This document shows, in pieces, positions 24,785 to 34,505 of a stretch of DNA of 64,000 bases. Origin of the DNA: Capnocytophaga sp. ARDL2 (GTDB lineage: Bacteria > Bacteroidota > Bacteroidia > Flavobacteriales > Flavobacteriaceae); NCBI RefSeq assembly GCF_041530365.1, contig NZ_CP168034.1, forward strand, positions 2,170,001-2,234,000, written 5' to 3'. A program made the position numbers and the translations under genes. The notes beneath the pieces were generated by a model. It did not search any database. It was not told where the DNA came from and saw nothing but the letters and a program-made list of their open reading frames with translations. Every line of letters begins with the position of its first letter. The first letter of the stretch is position 1.

Positions 24785-26314
24785 TTATGATTGTGAAAAA
24801 TACATTTCTTTGAAATTGATATTTTTTCCATGCTCGATACGTTTGTGGAATACATCTGGAGTAATTTCTGTAGGCTTTGAGAAACCACATGCTCCGATAA
24901 ATTCTCCAAAGGCTTTCATTGTATTTTTGTGGAATGTGGCTACACGAACCGATTTGTCTGTGATATCCATTCCTTCGTACAACAATGGATCTTGCGTTGC
25001 GATACCTACAGGACAGTGCCCGCTATCACATTGCAACGCTTGGATACATCCAAGAGCAAACATCATTCCTCGTGCTGAATAACAAGCATCTGCTCCCAAC
25101 GCCATAGCTTTTGCCAAATCAAATGCAGAGATTACTTTTCCTGCTGCGATGATTTTTACTTGATCTCTCAATCCGTATTCTTTCAAAATTTTGTTGGCAA
25201 ATACCAACGCATCCGAAAGTGCCATACCCATATAATCGATAAACTCTAATGGTGCAGCACCTGTACCTCCCTCAGCTCCGTCGATTGTGATAAAGTCTGG
25301 ACAAATTCCCGTTTCTTTAAACGCTTTTACAATGTCTTCAAACTCAGATTTTTTACCAATACAGATTTTAAATCCAATTGGTTTTCCACCTGATAAGTCT
25401 CTCAATCGCTTGATGAAATACGCCAATTCTGTTGCATTTCCAAACGCTGAGTGAAATGATGGTGAGTGTACCGTTGTATGAGGTTTTACATTACGGATTT
25501 TAGAAACCTCTACTGTATTTTTCTCAGCTGGCAACAACCCTCCGTGTCCTGGTTTTGCACCTTGAGATAGTTTCAACTCAATCATTTTTACTTCTGGATA
25601 TTGCGAACGCTCTGCAAACAACTGATCATTGAAGAATCCTTGCTCATCACGACAACCAAAGTATCCTGTACCAATTTGCCAAATCAAATCTCCTCCCGAA
25701 CGGTGGTAAGGCGACAAACCTCCCTCTCCAGTGTTGTGAGCAAATCCTCCTAATTGAGCACCTTTGTTCAAGGAAATAATCGCTTTTTTACTCAATGCAC
25801 CATACGACATCGCGCTAATGTTATAGATACTTGCACTATATGGTTGTTTACATTGATCATTACCGATTGTGGTACGGAAGTTAAAATCACTAACTTCTTT
25901 TGGATAAATAGAGTGAGCTGCCCATTCGTATCCTAAACGATTAGGATCATCTTGCATACCAAAAGAAATAGTTTGCTTTTCGTTTTTCGCTCTTTGATAA
26001 ACAATCGAACGCTCACGACGGTTGAATGGTTTTCCGTCCAACTCTCCTTCGAAGAAATATTGTCTCATCTCTGGACGAATCGATTCTAACATATATCTCA
26101 ATCGTCCGATGATTGGGTAGTTTTTTCTAATAGTGTGTTTGGTTTGAAACGCATCAACAAATGCCAATCCGAACAAAATACCAGGAAGTACTAAAATTAA
26201 AAAATTGTATTCCTTAAAGATTACTAAATACAAGCTAAAAAGCAAGTAAGTAATCACAAAAGCCCAAATGATTTGTCTGATTACAAATCGATTGAAAAAT
26301 TTTTGGTGTAACAT
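24785..26314 (-). CDS. FMN-binding glutamate-synthase-domain protein (GltB-like)
   Basis: A 509-residue protein with two N-terminal membrane helices (about 13-30 and 33-52) followed by an archaeal-type glutamate synthase FMN barrel: YNISAMSYGALSKKAIISLNKGAQLGGFAHNTGEGG, then KLSQGAKPGHGG, ITIDGAEGGTGAAP and CDSGHCPVGIATQDP near the C-terminus. Such stand-alone GltB-like proteins lack the glutaminase and GltD parts, and their reaction is not settled. Membrane anchoring suggests an electron-transfer partner in the membrane. Confidence 0.8.
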   Translation of the reverse strand: MLHQKFFNRFVIRQIIWAFVITYLLFSLYLVIFKEYNFLILVLPGILFGLAFVDAFQTKHTIRKNYPIIGRLRYMLESIRPEMRQYFFEGELDGKPFNRRERSIVYQRAKNEKQTISFGMQDDPNRLGYEWAAHSIYPKEVSDFNFRTTIGNDQCKQPYSASIYNISAMSYGALSKKAIISLNKGAQLGGFAHNTGEGGLSPYHRSGGDLIWQIGTGYFGCRDEQGFFNDQLFAERSQYPEVKMIELKLSQGAKPGHGGLLPAEKNTVEVSKIRNVKPHTTVHSPSFHSAFGNATELAYFIKRLRDLSGGKPIGFKICIGKKSEFEDIVKAFKETGICPDFITIDGAEGGTGAAPLEFIDYMGMALSDALVFANKILKEYGLRDQVKIIAAGKVISAFDLAKAMALGADACYSARGMMFALGCIQALQCDSGHCPVGIATQDPLLYEGMDITDKSVRVATFHKNTMKAFGEFIGACGFSKPTEITPDVFHKRIEHGKNINFKEMYFSQS

Positions 26315-26372
26315 AGATTAGTTGCTAAATTATCTTTTTGTTATGGTTGTAAATTTCTTTACTTTTTCAAAT

Positions 26373-26381
26373 GCAAAGGTA
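26373..26381 (-). promoter_or_regulatory. -7 box of the GltB-like gene promoter
   Basis: TACCTTTGC on the minus strand, about 59 bases before the start codon. The -33 element is not well matched. Confidence 0.45.
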
Positions 26382-26395
26382 TAAAAACTATTCTA

Positions 26396-26959
26396 TTATT
26401 CTACTTTTTTCCACTTAATATTACATCCAATACTTGGTTTTTGTAAAGTATTGATTTTACGACTATAAAGCAATGAATCTATGGCATTTCGCAAATCCGA
26501 ACCACTTACTACAATACCATTTTGTGGTCGAGAGTCGTCGAGCTGACCTCTATAAACCAATTTGTCATATTCGTCAAACAGATAAAAATCAGGTGTGCAA
26601 GCCGCATCATAGTCTTTTGCTACTTGTTGTGTTTCATCATACAAATACGGAAAAGAAAATCGGTGTTCCAAGGCAAATTCGGTCATTTTTTCTGGCGAAT
26701 CGTCGGGATAATTTTCCACATCATTGCTCGAAATAGCAATCGTAGATACACCTTCTACTCGATAATCATTGGCAATGCGTACAATTTCCTCAATTACATG
26801 ATGAACATACGGACAATGATTGCATATAAAAACAACCAAAGTTGCTTTTTTACCTTTCAACTGCTGAAAAGTTTTCATTTTTTGCCTTGTAGTATCAAAC
26901 AATTCAAAATCCATTGCTTGTGTTCCTAATGCCAACATATTGGATGGAGTTCTTGCCAT
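26396..26959 (-). CDS. Thioredoxin-like (AhpC/TlpA-type) protein
   Basis: I use the ATG at 26957-26959, giving 187 residues. A longer frame begins 39 codons upstream but reads as hydrophobic non-family sequence. The domain has FELFDTTRQKMKTFQQLKGKKATLVVFICNHCPYV, with the redox pair Cys46-x-x-Cys49, and the cis-Pro region ACTPDFYLFDEYDKLVYRGQLDDSRP. It is the thioredoxin-family type common in Bacteroidota and cyanobacteria, probably a cytosolic reductase or peroxiredoxin relative. No signal peptide is visible. Confidence 0.8.
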   Translation of the reverse strand: MARTPSNMLALGTQAMDFELFDTTRQKMKTFQQLKGKKATLVVFICNHCPYVHHVIEEIVRIANDYRVEGVSTIAISSNDVENYPDDSPEKMTEFALEHRFSFPYLYDETQQVAKDYDAACTPDFYLFDEYDKLVYRGQLDDSRPQNGIVVSGSDLRNAIDSLLYSRKINTLQKPSIGCNIKWKKVE

Positions 26960-27114
26960 AGTGTGTTTATATATTGTGATAGTTTGAATTTTTATTAGAA
27001 ATACGTTCTGTGAAAATACAAAAAATATTCTTTCGTTCCAAAAATCAACAAAAAAACCACACAATAAATACTGCATGGCTTTTTGAAATAAAATATAAAT
27101 ATAAAAACTTTCTA

Positions 27115-28554
27115 TTAATAGTAAGTATATCTACGTACGTTTGCAACATATTTTGCCAAGCGAATTACTTGATGGCTATATCCATACTCGTTGTCGTACC
27201 AAATGTACAATACGATGTTTTTACCGTCTGCTGAAACGATTGTTGCATTTGAATCATAAATAGAAGGTGCTGATGTACCGATAATATCTGATGATACCAA
27301 TTCGTTGTTTAAAGAATATTTGATTTGCTCAACCAAATTTCCTTCCAACGCATATTTTTTCATGATATCATTGATTCCTTGTACTGAAGTTTCTTTACCT
27401 ACTTCCAAGTTCAATACTACCAATGAACCATTTGGCACAGGTACTCGGATTGCGTTTGAAGTCAATTTACCTGCCAAAGAAGGCAATGCTTTTGCTACAG
27501 CAGAACCTGCCCCTGTCTCTGTTATAACCATGTTCAACGCTGCTGCTCTACCTCTACGGTATTTTTTGTGCATGTTGTCCACCAGATTTTGGTCGTTTGT
27601 ATATGCGTGGATAGTTTCTAAGTGTCCTTTTACTACCCCAAGAGTTTCTTCGATTACTGCTAATACTGGAGTAATTGCATTTGTAGTACAAGAAGCCGCT
27701 GACCAAATGTTTACTTTGTCGATGTTGTAATCTTCGTGGTTTACACCATATACGATATTTGGCACACCTTTTCCCGGTGCAGTAAGGATTACCTTATCAG
27801 CCCCTTTTGATTTTAAGTGACGAGACAATGCCTCTTCGTCCTTAAAAACACCAGTATTGTCGATAACCAAGGCGTTTTCAATTCCATATTTTGTATAATC
27901 GATATCTTCTGGTTGTGCTGCAGAAATCATTTTTACAGGAGACCCATTGATGATCAATGCTTCGTTTTCTACGTCAACAGAAACTGATCCTTCAAAATCT
28001 CCGTGAATAGAATCTAAACGCAACAATGAAGCTCTTTTCTCCAATGATTTTGCGTCATTTTTATCGCGAGTTACAATCGCTTTCAATCTCAATTGTTGTC
28101 CAGTTCCGATTTTTGCCATCAATTCACGAGCCAACAAACGTCCGATACGACCAAATCCGTACAATACTACATCTTTTGGAGTAATGTTTGACGTATTTTT
28201 TGCATCTTTCAATTTGTTTGCAACAAACGAAGTTGCATCTGTACCATTTTCTACATGGTATTCGTATGTCAATCTTCCTAAGTCAATACGTGCTGGTGGC
28301 AAATCAGCCGCGATAATAGCACGTGCAATTTCAACAGTATCAAAAATATTAATTGGCTTTTCAACGAATTTTGCTGCGTATTCATGTAAGTTGATAATAT
28401 CACTCACACTACGATCCAACAATTGGTTGCGGAAAATTACCAATTCGATTGATTTGTCATACCACAAATCGTTTACCATCTTGATAAGATCTACACAAGC
28501 TTTTCTTCTGTCTGCTTGAAAAGCTAATTCTTTTTCAAATGTGTTGTTTTCCAT
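27115..28554 (-). CDS. Glyceraldehyde-3-phosphate dehydrogenase, long Bacteroidota type
   Basis: I use the ATG at 28554 (479 residues); another in-frame ATG lies 9 bases upstream. The GAPDH core starts at about residue 125 with VVLYGFGRIGRLLARELM (NAD fold) and contains the catalytic SAASCTTNAITPVL and TGAGSAVAKALPSL. The N-terminal 120-residue helical extension (ELAFQADRRKACVDLIKMVNDLWYDKSIELVIFRNQLLD) is normal for this longer family branch. Acts in glycolysis or gluconeogenesis. Confidence 0.9.
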   Translation of the reverse strand: MENNTFEKELAFQADRRKACVDLIKMVNDLWYDKSIELVIFRNQLLDRSVSDIINLHEYAAKFVEKPINIFDTVEIARAIIAADLPPARIDLGRLTYEYHVENGTDATSFVANKLKDAKNTSNITPKDVVLYGFGRIGRLLARELMAKIGTGQQLRLKAIVTRDKNDAKSLEKRASLLRLDSIHGDFEGSVSVDVENEALIINGSPVKMISAAQPEDIDYTKYGIENALVIDNTGVFKDEEALSRHLKSKGADKVILTAPGKGVPNIVYGVNHEDYNIDKVNIWSAASCTTNAITPVLAVIEETLGVVKGHLETIHAYTNDQNLVDNMHKKYRRGRAAALNMVITETGAGSAVAKALPSLAGKLTSNAIRVPVPNGSLVVLNLEVGKETSVQGINDIMKKYALEGNLVEQIKYSLNNELVSSDIIGTSAPSIYDSNATIVSADGKNIVLYIWYDNEYGYSHQVIRLAKYVANVRRYTYY

Positions 28555-28627
28555 ATAAATCAAAAATATGTGTTTTTTATAACTGCAAAAATATTGTTTT
28601 TTTGAATTGTTTAAATACTTTATTCGT

Positions 28628-29503
28628 TTATTTTTTAATAAAATTTATAAACACCTCTTCTTTTTCTTTCAAATTAGTATATGCTTCATAACTTCTATCC
28701 CCATCAATTATCAAAACTTTGGCTGTATTTGGAGTAATAACACCTTCATTTTTGGCAATTATTTTCAATTTATTTTCCCCCTTTTCAATTGGAACATTCA
28801 ATAGCTTTATTGACTTTTTCACTTCATAATCCTTCAATAATGATTTATTATCAACATAAACATCTATTTTATCTCCATCTTCTTTTCCTGCGTCCCATAT
28901 TTTAATTATCACTTTATCAGTTTTTACAAATACATTCAATTGTTCGTTTTCTGTCAATGTATTCATTTTCAAACTATCCATAATTTTCACAGGATTGTAC
29001 TTTTCTCTGATCACTTCGTCTATTTTTTTAGATTTATCTAACTTTTTTAACAATTTTGTTACCTGTTTTTCTACTTTTTCTATCTTTACTAATTCTATAG
29101 AACCATTGATACATTTGGTGCCATCAGAAAATTTACCTAAAAAATCTCCACTGATTTTTGCATTTTGTTTATTTAGAGTAATGGTTCCTGTATAGTGTAC
29201 GAAACAAAATGAATATTTATTTACCTTTGATTTGGTATATAAAATTTCTTGCTCTGAAAATTTCAAGATTTTGTTTTTTAAATCATAAGTACCTACTATC
29301 TCACTTTTTGTTTCATGTAATCCACCAAAATCAGTTACAGAATACCCCTTTATTTTCCCTTTCTCTTCTTCAAAAACCAAGCGATAAGAAATAATTATTT
29401 TGTCATTTTTATTTAATTTCAAAACACCAAGAAACTCATAATTAACACTTTGTGCTATTGAACAAAATGGAAGCAAAAATAACATTAAAAAACACCTTAA
29501 CAT
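28628..29503 (-). CDS. Secreted hypothetical protein
   Basis: A 291-residue protein with a signal peptide (MLRCFLMLFLLPFCSIAQ, cleavage after SIAQ). It has an N-terminal beta-rich region with repeated Lys-Asn turns, a central amphipathic helix (KVEKQVTKLLKKLDKSKKIDEVIREKYNPVK) and a C-terminal beta domain ending IDGDRSYEAYTNLKEKEEVFINFIKK. No family recognised; a periplasmic or outer-membrane-linked role is only inferred from the signal. Confidence 0.55.
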   Translation of the reverse strand: MLRCFLMLFLLPFCSIAQSVNYEFLGVLKLNKNDKIIISYRLVFEEEKGKIKGYSVTDFGGLHETKSEIVGTYDLKNKILKFSEQEILYTKSKVNKYSFCFVHYTGTITLNKQNAKISGDFLGKFSDGTKCINGSIELVKIEKVEKQVTKLLKKLDKSKKIDEVIREKYNPVKIMDSLKMNTLTENEQLNVFVKTDKVIIKIWDAGKEDGDKIDVYVDNKSLLKDYEVKKSIKLLNVPIEKGENKLKIIAKNEGVITPNTAKVLIIDGDRSYEAYTNLKEKEEVFINFIKK

Positions 29504-29551
29504 ATTTTTTTTATTTACTTTTTCAAAAGTAATAATAAATTTTTTTACAAT

Positions 29552-29956
29552 ATGAAATTAAAATTATTTTTCGTATCATTATTGTTTATACTGATAATGA
29601 GCACATTGCAATCTTCTTTTCCTGTTGAAAGAGCAGAGGCATTAGCATCTACAAAAGTTGTTACTGAGACAAATGACAATGTAACTACATCAATTGTAGA
29701 TGAAATAAAAACAGCTGAAAGCGAATACACTTCACCTGTTGCTACTATGAGTGGAAAAAGCCAACTTATCGCATTATTGCTATGCGTATTTGTCGGAGGA
29801 TTAGGTATCCACAGATTCTACTTAGGATATAAGACAGAAGGTATTATCCAACTGTTGACTTTAGGTGGATGTGGAGTTTGGGCTTTAATTGACCTAATCC
29901 GCATCGTTACTGGTGACTTACAACCTAAAAATGGAAGATATACAGAAACTCTTTAA
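29552..29956 (+). CDS. TM2-domain membrane protein
   Basis: A 134-residue protein. A signal-like N-terminal helix is followed by a charged linker, then the TM2 pair of helices: QLIALLLCVFVGGLGIHRFYLGYKTEGIIQLLTLGGCGVWALIDLIRIVTGDL, which contains the family DRY-like turn (HRFYLGY). Function unknown. It is the first gene of a two-gene unit with a DUF2752 protein, a common pairing in Bacteroidota. Confidence 0.8.
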   Translation: MKLKLFFVSLLFILIMSTLQSSFPVERAEALASTKVVTETNDNVTTSIVDEIKTAESEYTSPVATMSGKSQLIALLLCVFVGGLGIHRFYLGYKTEGIIQLLTLGGCGVWALIDLIRIVTGDLQPKNGRYTETL

Positions 29957-29958
29957 TT

Positions 29959-30267
29959 TTGAAAGAAATAGTTTTTCTAATACGTCATAGTTTAGTGGTT
30001 TTCACTCCAATTGTTCTAATATTTCTACCTGCAAATTATTTCGATCATGGACAATCTGTTTGTTTATCAAAATCTTTGGCTGGTATAGAGTGTTGGGGAT
30101 GTGGTAGTACCCGTGCAGCTATGCATCTTTTACATCTAAATTTTGAAACTGCATGGAACTACAACAAAATGATATTTTTCATCATGCCATTATTAATTAT
30201 AGTATGGTTGAAATCTGTTTTCCAACTTTTCAAAATTAAACAACCTAAGTATTTTGACTATTTATAA
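29959..30267 (+). CDS. DUF2752-family membrane protein
   Basis: A 102-residue protein that begins at a TTG (29959), 3 bases after the TM2 gene stop; no ATG in frame is suitable. It has two predicted helices and the DUF2752 signature ECWGCGSTRAAMHLLHLNFETAWNYNKM with paired Cys and a conserved W. Function unknown. A strong terminator follows. Confidence 0.75.
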   Translation: MKEIVFLIRHSLVVFTPIVLIFLPANYFDHGQSVCLSKSLAGIECWGCGSTRAAMHLLHLNFETAWNYNKMIFFIMPLLIIVWLKSVFQLFKIKQPKYFDYL

Positions 30268-30269
30268 TA

Positions 30270-30299
30270 AAATGCCGACTAAAAATAGTCGGCATTTTT
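30270..30299 (+). terminator. Terminator after the TM2/DUF2752 unit
   Basis: Stem AAATGCCGACTA / TAGTCGGCATTT with an A4 loop and T-run, 3 bases after the DUF2752 stop codon. Confidence 0.9.
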
Positions 30300-30337
30300 C
30301 TTTGTTTATGTATCTTTGCCCTTTAATCATATAGTAA

Positions 30338-32077
30338 ATGAAAGAACTCCAACGCCTGAATAAATATTTCAAAAAATACTACAAACATTTTGTTTTAGGG
30401 ATTATCATTACCATTCTATCTCAAGTATTTATGGTAATGACGCCTGAGTTTGTAGGTGATGCCATCAATATATTAAACGATTTTTTAGCGGATAAAATTA
30501 CAAGCGGTTTTGCTAAAAACGAATTGTTTAAACTATTGGGCTATATCATTGGTGCTACTTTACTTTCAGGCTTTTTTACTTTTTGGATGCGACAAACCTT
30601 GATTGTCATGTCTCGTCATATCGAATTTGATATGAAAAACGAAATTTTCAAACAATATCAATCTCTTTCTCTCGATTTTTTCAAACGCAACCGCACAGGA
30701 GATTTGATGTCGAGAATCTCCGAAGATGTTGCCAAAGTGCGCCAATATGTCGGACCAGCTGTGATGTACTCATTAAACACAGTGGCTCGCATGGGGATTG
30801 TTTTGATTCAAATGTTTATCATTTCTCCCAAACTTTCGCTTTATGCATTAATTCCAGTGCCTATTTTGATGATTGGAATGATGAAATTGATGAAATTAAT
30901 CAAATCGAGAAGTATAGCATATCAACAAAATCTTTCCAATTTATCGTCGTTTGTACAAGAAAATTTTTCTGGAATACGAGTAATCAAAGCTTATAACCAA
31001 GAAAAAAGATTGAGTGGTGATTATCTAGATTTGACCGAAAACTCTAAGAATATTTTTTTGAAATTGACCATTGCCAACGGTTTGATTGCTCCTATGATGA
31101 TTGGTCTCATTGCTTTGAGTAATATATTCGTAGTGTATATTGGGACCAAAATGTACATCAACAACGAAATTTCCGTTGGGGTCATTGCCCAGTTTATCAT
31201 GTATATCAATATTTTGACTTGGCCTATTGCCTCTTTGGGATGGATTTCGTCTATGGTACAAGAAGCCGAAGCTTCTCAAAAGCGAATCAATGAATTTTTG
31301 AACGAAAAAAGCGCCATCACTTCTACCCTTTCACCTGTACAAACACCAATTTCTGGTGCTATTGAGTTTAAAAATGTTTCGTTTACCTACTCTGATACAG
31401 GCATCAAAGCATTGGAAAATATTTCCTTCCAACTACCAAAAGGAAAGACATTGGCAGTTTTGGGAAGTACGGGGTCTGGAAAATCAACACTTTTACATCT
31501 TATCACGAGATTATATGACGCTGACCAAGGTGAAGTTGTTATAGACCAACATAATGTAAAAGACTATGAAATTCAAAACCTTCGCACAGCTGTTGCAACC
31601 GTACCACAAGATGCTTTTTTGTTTTCGGATACGATAAAAAACAACATTAAATACGGAAAACCAACAGCTACGGACAAAGAAATCATCCGTTATGCAAAAC
31701 TCGCCGATGTCGATAAAAATATTGAAGCCTTTACCGATGGTTACGAAACCATGCTTGGCGAAAGAGGTCTTACACTTTCGGGAGGACAAAAACAACGCGT
31801 ATCTATTGCGAGAGCTCTTATCAAACAATCTCCAATTTTATTGTTGGACGATTCGCTTTCTGCTGTGGATACCGAAACAGAAGAAAATATCCTAAACAAC
31901 CTAAAATCAATCACACAAGATACCACCACGGTAATTATAACACATCGCATTTCGGCTGCAAAACATGCCGATTGGATAGTGATACTCGAAAAGGGTCGTA
32001 TTATTGAACAAGGAACGCATAGTCAACTCATCAAAAACAATGGGTACTATGCCGAATTGTACGAAAAACAATTGTAA
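30338..32077 (+). CDS. MsbA/MdlB-type ABC exporter, fused permease and ATPase
   Basis: A 579-residue half-transporter. It has six membrane helices in the first 320 residues (LGIIITILSQVFMVMTPEFVG, then FKRNRTGDLMSRISEDVAKVRQYVG coupling region). The nucleotide-binding domain has Walker A GSTGSGKST near 373, Q-loop, signature LSGGQKQRVSIARAL and LLLDDSLSAVD. As a homodimer it would export lipids, drugs or a lipid-linked precursor. A possible -7 box TATCTTTGC at 30311-30319 lies 18 bases before the start. The next gene starts 2 bases after the stop. Confidence 0.9.
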   Translation: MKELQRLNKYFKKYYKHFVLGIIITILSQVFMVMTPEFVGDAINILNDFLADKITSGFAKNELFKLLGYIIGATLLSGFFTFWMRQTLIVMSRHIEFDMKNEIFKQYQSLSLDFFKRNRTGDLMSRISEDVAKVRQYVGPAVMYSLNTVARMGIVLIQMFIISPKLSLYALIPVPILMIGMMKLMKLIKSRSIAYQQNLSNLSSFVQENFSGIRVIKAYNQEKRLSGDYLDLTENSKNIFLKLTIANGLIAPMMIGLIALSNIFVVYIGTKMYINNEISVGVIAQFIMYINILTWPIASLGWISSMVQEAEASQKRINEFLNEKSAITSTLSPVQTPISGAIEFKNVSFTYSDTGIKALENISFQLPKGKTLAVLGSTGSGKSTLLHLITRLYDADQGEVVIDQHNVKDYEIQNLRTAVATVPQDAFLFSDTIKNNIKYGKPTATDKEIIRYAKLADVDKNIEAFTDGYETMLGERGLTLSGGQKQRVSIARALIKQSPILLLDDSLSAVDTETEENILNNLKSITQDTTTVIITHRISAAKHADWIVILEKGRIIEQGTHSQLIKNNGYYAELYEKQL

Positions 32078-32079
32078 AA

Positions 32080-32592
32080 ATGGAAGAAATCATCAACCAC
32101 GGTGAATTGCTCACTAAAGAAGAAAGCCAACGATTCTTTGAAGAAATCAATCAATCGATTACTTGGCTGAAAATAATAAATTTAGGAGAAAAAACAGCTT
32201 TTTTTTCCTTTTATGGTTCAAAAGATTTTACGATTCCATCTTTGTTTTCAGAGCAAAAGGCATTGCCTTGGACAGAAGAATTACTTGCATTGAAACAATT
32301 AATCGAAATATACACCAACCAAAGATTTAATGCCTGTGTGATTATAGCTCAATCTAAAAACAAACCTTTTTCAATGAAACTCCAATCGATTTTAGAAAAT
32401 TTAGAAGAAGAAAGTAGCATTGCTTTTATCAATTTGAAAAATTCAGTAGAAATATCATTAAACCATCATACATCAAGCATTCAAAATAGACAATTGATTG
32501 AACATCCGATTACGTTTAACCAAAATGAAACAATTAAGATAAAAGGTACAAACAATCATTTTACACTCATTTATTTCAAAATAAAAAGCTGA
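32080..32592 (+). CDS. Conserved hypothetical protein
   Basis: A 170-residue soluble protein, second gene of the ABC exporter operon (2-base gap). It has alternating helices and strands (ITWLKIINLGEKTAFFSFYGSKDFT, then LLALKQLIEIYTNQRFNACVIIAQSKNKPFSM), which could be a 2OG-Fe(II)-oxygenase AlkB-like or similar beta-barrel core. I cannot assign it with confidence. Its end shares a hairpin with the convergent CDF gene. Confidence 0.5.
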   Translation: MEEIINHGELLTKEESQRFFEEINQSITWLKIINLGEKTAFFSFYGSKDFTIPSLFSEQKALPWTEELLALKQLIEIYTNQRFNACVIIAQSKNKPFSMKLQSILENLEEESSIAFINLKNSVEISLNHHTSSIQNRQLIEHPITFNQNETIKIKGTNNHFTLIYFKIKS

Positions 32593-32616
32593 TTAACTTT
32601 ACCATTAATCAGCTTT
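32585..32616. terminator. Bidirectional hairpin overlapping both gene ends
   Basis: Stem AAAGCTGATTAA / TTAATCAGCTTT. It overlaps the last codons of the 170-residue gene and of the CDF gene (end 32605), so one hairpin probably ends both transcripts. Confidence 0.7.
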
Positions 32617-33600
32617 ATGTTTATTATTTTCACATATATTTTCAGCATTCCATTCTATTTCTTTCACAAAAGAATGTTTTCGCATAGAGCAATCGTTTAG
32701 ATTACATAGCGAACAAGAAAATTCTCTACAAGCGTCCAAATGTACAAACATTTCCACTCGATCGCCAAAATAATCTTTGACAATATCCTCAAAAACTTCG
32801 ATCTCTCGATGCCCTTCCTCTGTATTATAATACCACGGAATCGTCATGTGACAATCGATATGCAAAGTTGCTCCGTATTTGATAATTCGCAAATTATGTA
32901 CATCTATCCAATGTTTCCGACGATTGTTTTGAAGCAAAATTGCTATCGTTTGCAACAATTGTTGATCGGTTTCGTCCATTATTCCTGAAACACTTTCACG
33001 CAAAATCGAATAGGAAGTGTAAAGTATCAACAAGCCAAAAATCAAGGCAGTAACACTATCAATCCATAATATATTAGTCATAGAAATCAGTACCAATCCG
33101 ATGATAATTCCCAAGGTACTATACGTATCGGTTTGCAAGTGTTTTCCAGTAGCAACCAAAGTAGGCGAATGTTGTTGCTTTCCTTTTTTAATTGCCAAAT
33201 ATCCCATAGCATAATTGATCAAAGCAGTAAAAGCTATCAGGTACGTTCCATAAGCCACACTGCTTAATTCTGTCGGATGAGCAAAACTTTCATATACTTT
33301 ATACAAAATACTCAAACCTGCAATTCCAATCAAAATTCCTTCGATAGACGCCGAAATAAATTCGATTTTTCCATGACCATACGGATGGTTTTTATCTCGA
33401 GGCAAAGCAGACAAATACAAACTATACAAAGCAAACATCCCACTAAATACATTGATAGTGCTTTCCAAGGCATCGGTCAAAATAGCCACAGATTGCGTAA
33501 GAAAATAGGCGATAAATTTTACAACAAAAAGCAAAATTCCAACACCTACTATCAATAGTTGAAATCTAAAATTTTGATTGTTTTGAATAGTTTTCATCAA
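32605..33600 (-). CDS. Cation diffusion facilitator transporter
   Basis: A 331-residue CDF protein with six predicted helices. Metal-site features are VAILTDALESTINVFSGMFALYS and the HPYGHGKIEFIS loop. The C-terminal domain ends with a Cys-rich tail, ACREFSCSLCNLNDCSMRKHSFV, unusual in having four Cys that could bind Zn or Cu. It would export divalent metals such as zinc. The start overlaps the stop of the acyltransferase gene by 4 bases, so the two are coupled. Confidence 0.85.
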   Translation of the reverse strand: MMKTIQNNQNFRFQLLIVGVGILLFVVKFIAYFLTQSVAILTDALESTINVFSGMFALYSLYLSALPRDKNHPYGHGKIEFISASIEGILIGIAGLSILYKVYESFAHPTELSSVAYGTYLIAFTALINYAMGYLAIKKGKQQHSPTLVATGKHLQTDTYSTLGIIIGLVLISMTNILWIDSVTALIFGLLILYTSYSILRESVSGIMDETDQQLLQTIAILLQNNRRKHWIDVHNLRIIKYGATLHIDCHMTIPWYYNTEEGHREIEVFEDIVKDYFGDRVEMFVHLDACREFSCSLCNLNDCSMRKHSFVKEIEWNAENICENNKHKAD

Positions 33601-34394
33601 TATTCGCGTTCTTTATTGAGCAATTCATCTTGGTCGAGCAGTTCCTGTGGAATCACTTTTAGATATGATGGATGTTGCTCTATGGCATATTCTATTTTTT
33701 CGATGATATCCTCTACACTATCATCTTCATAATCAATTTTCAAAAGTTCTTTGATGACAAAAGATTGCAAAATCCCCTTTTTTTTCATAAAAATTCCCTT
33801 TTTATCAAACGACCTACGAAAACCATCGATTACAATCGGAACTACAATAGGTTTATGTTGCTTGATAATGTGAGCTGTGCCTTTTCTTATAGGTGAAAAA
33901 GACTTGGTCGTCCCTTGCGGAAAAGTTATTACCCAACCGTCGTCCAACGCCTTTTTAATATTTTCAGTATCATTGGGATTGATCTGCTTTTTTTCTTCTA
34001 GATCTTTTCCTTTATCACGCCAAGTACGCTCTACTGTTATCGCACCAACCAAACTGAGAATACGAGGCAAAAGTCCCGCTTTCATTGTTTCTTTAGCAGC
34101 TACAAAATAGATATTCAACTTGGGATTCCATATATAAAAAATGTTTTTTATATTATTTCTTCGCCCTTTCAACGACGCATTAAACACATGAAACATAGCA
34201 ACTACATCAGCAAAATAGGTTTGATGATTTGAAATAAACAATACACCATTTTCTGGTAATTCTCTGATGATTTCAGAACCTTCGATTTGTAGCGAATTAA
34301 AACCTTTATATCGTCTATGCGTGAGAAATCCAAAAATACGAATAAGCCATTTTTTTAGGTAAATAATATTTCCAAATGGATCTTTTTTCAACAT
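33597..34394 (-). CDS. 1-acyl-glycerol-phosphate acyltransferase (PlsC family)
   Basis: A 265-residue membrane-associated acyltransferase. The catalytic HxxxxD motif is FISNHQTYFAD (about residues 53-63), and TFPQGTTKSFSPIRKGTAHI is the conserved substrate-binding FPEGT-type block. It has one N-terminal amphipathic or hydrophobic stretch. It probably adds the second acyl chain in phospholipid synthesis. First gene of a two-gene unit with the CDF transporter. Confidence 0.8.
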   Translation of the reverse strand: MLKKDPFGNIIYLKKWLIRIFGFLTHRRYKGFNSLQIEGSEIIRELPENGVLFISNHQTYFADVVAMFHVFNASLKGRRNNIKNIFYIWNPKLNIYFVAAKETMKAGLLPRILSLVGAITVERTWRDKGKDLEEKKQINPNDTENIKKALDDGWVITFPQGTTKSFSPIRKGTAHIIKQHKPIVVPIVIDGFRRSFDKKGIFMKKKGILQSFVIKELLKIDYEDDSVEDIIEKIEYAIEQHPSYLKVIPQELLDQDELLNKEREY

Positions 34395-34505
34395 TTTATT
34401 GACTTGTTTGAATGATTCACAAATATACTACTAATGATAAATTAAAAAAAAGGAATACTTTGAAATTTATTTTGTAATTTTGAAAACTATAATAAAAATT
34501 TTGAG

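Noticed and set aside
26960..27076. Thirty-nine extra N-terminal codons on the thioredoxin-like protein
   Set aside because: The stretch is hydrophobic non-family sequence, and a good ATG begins the family at 26959.
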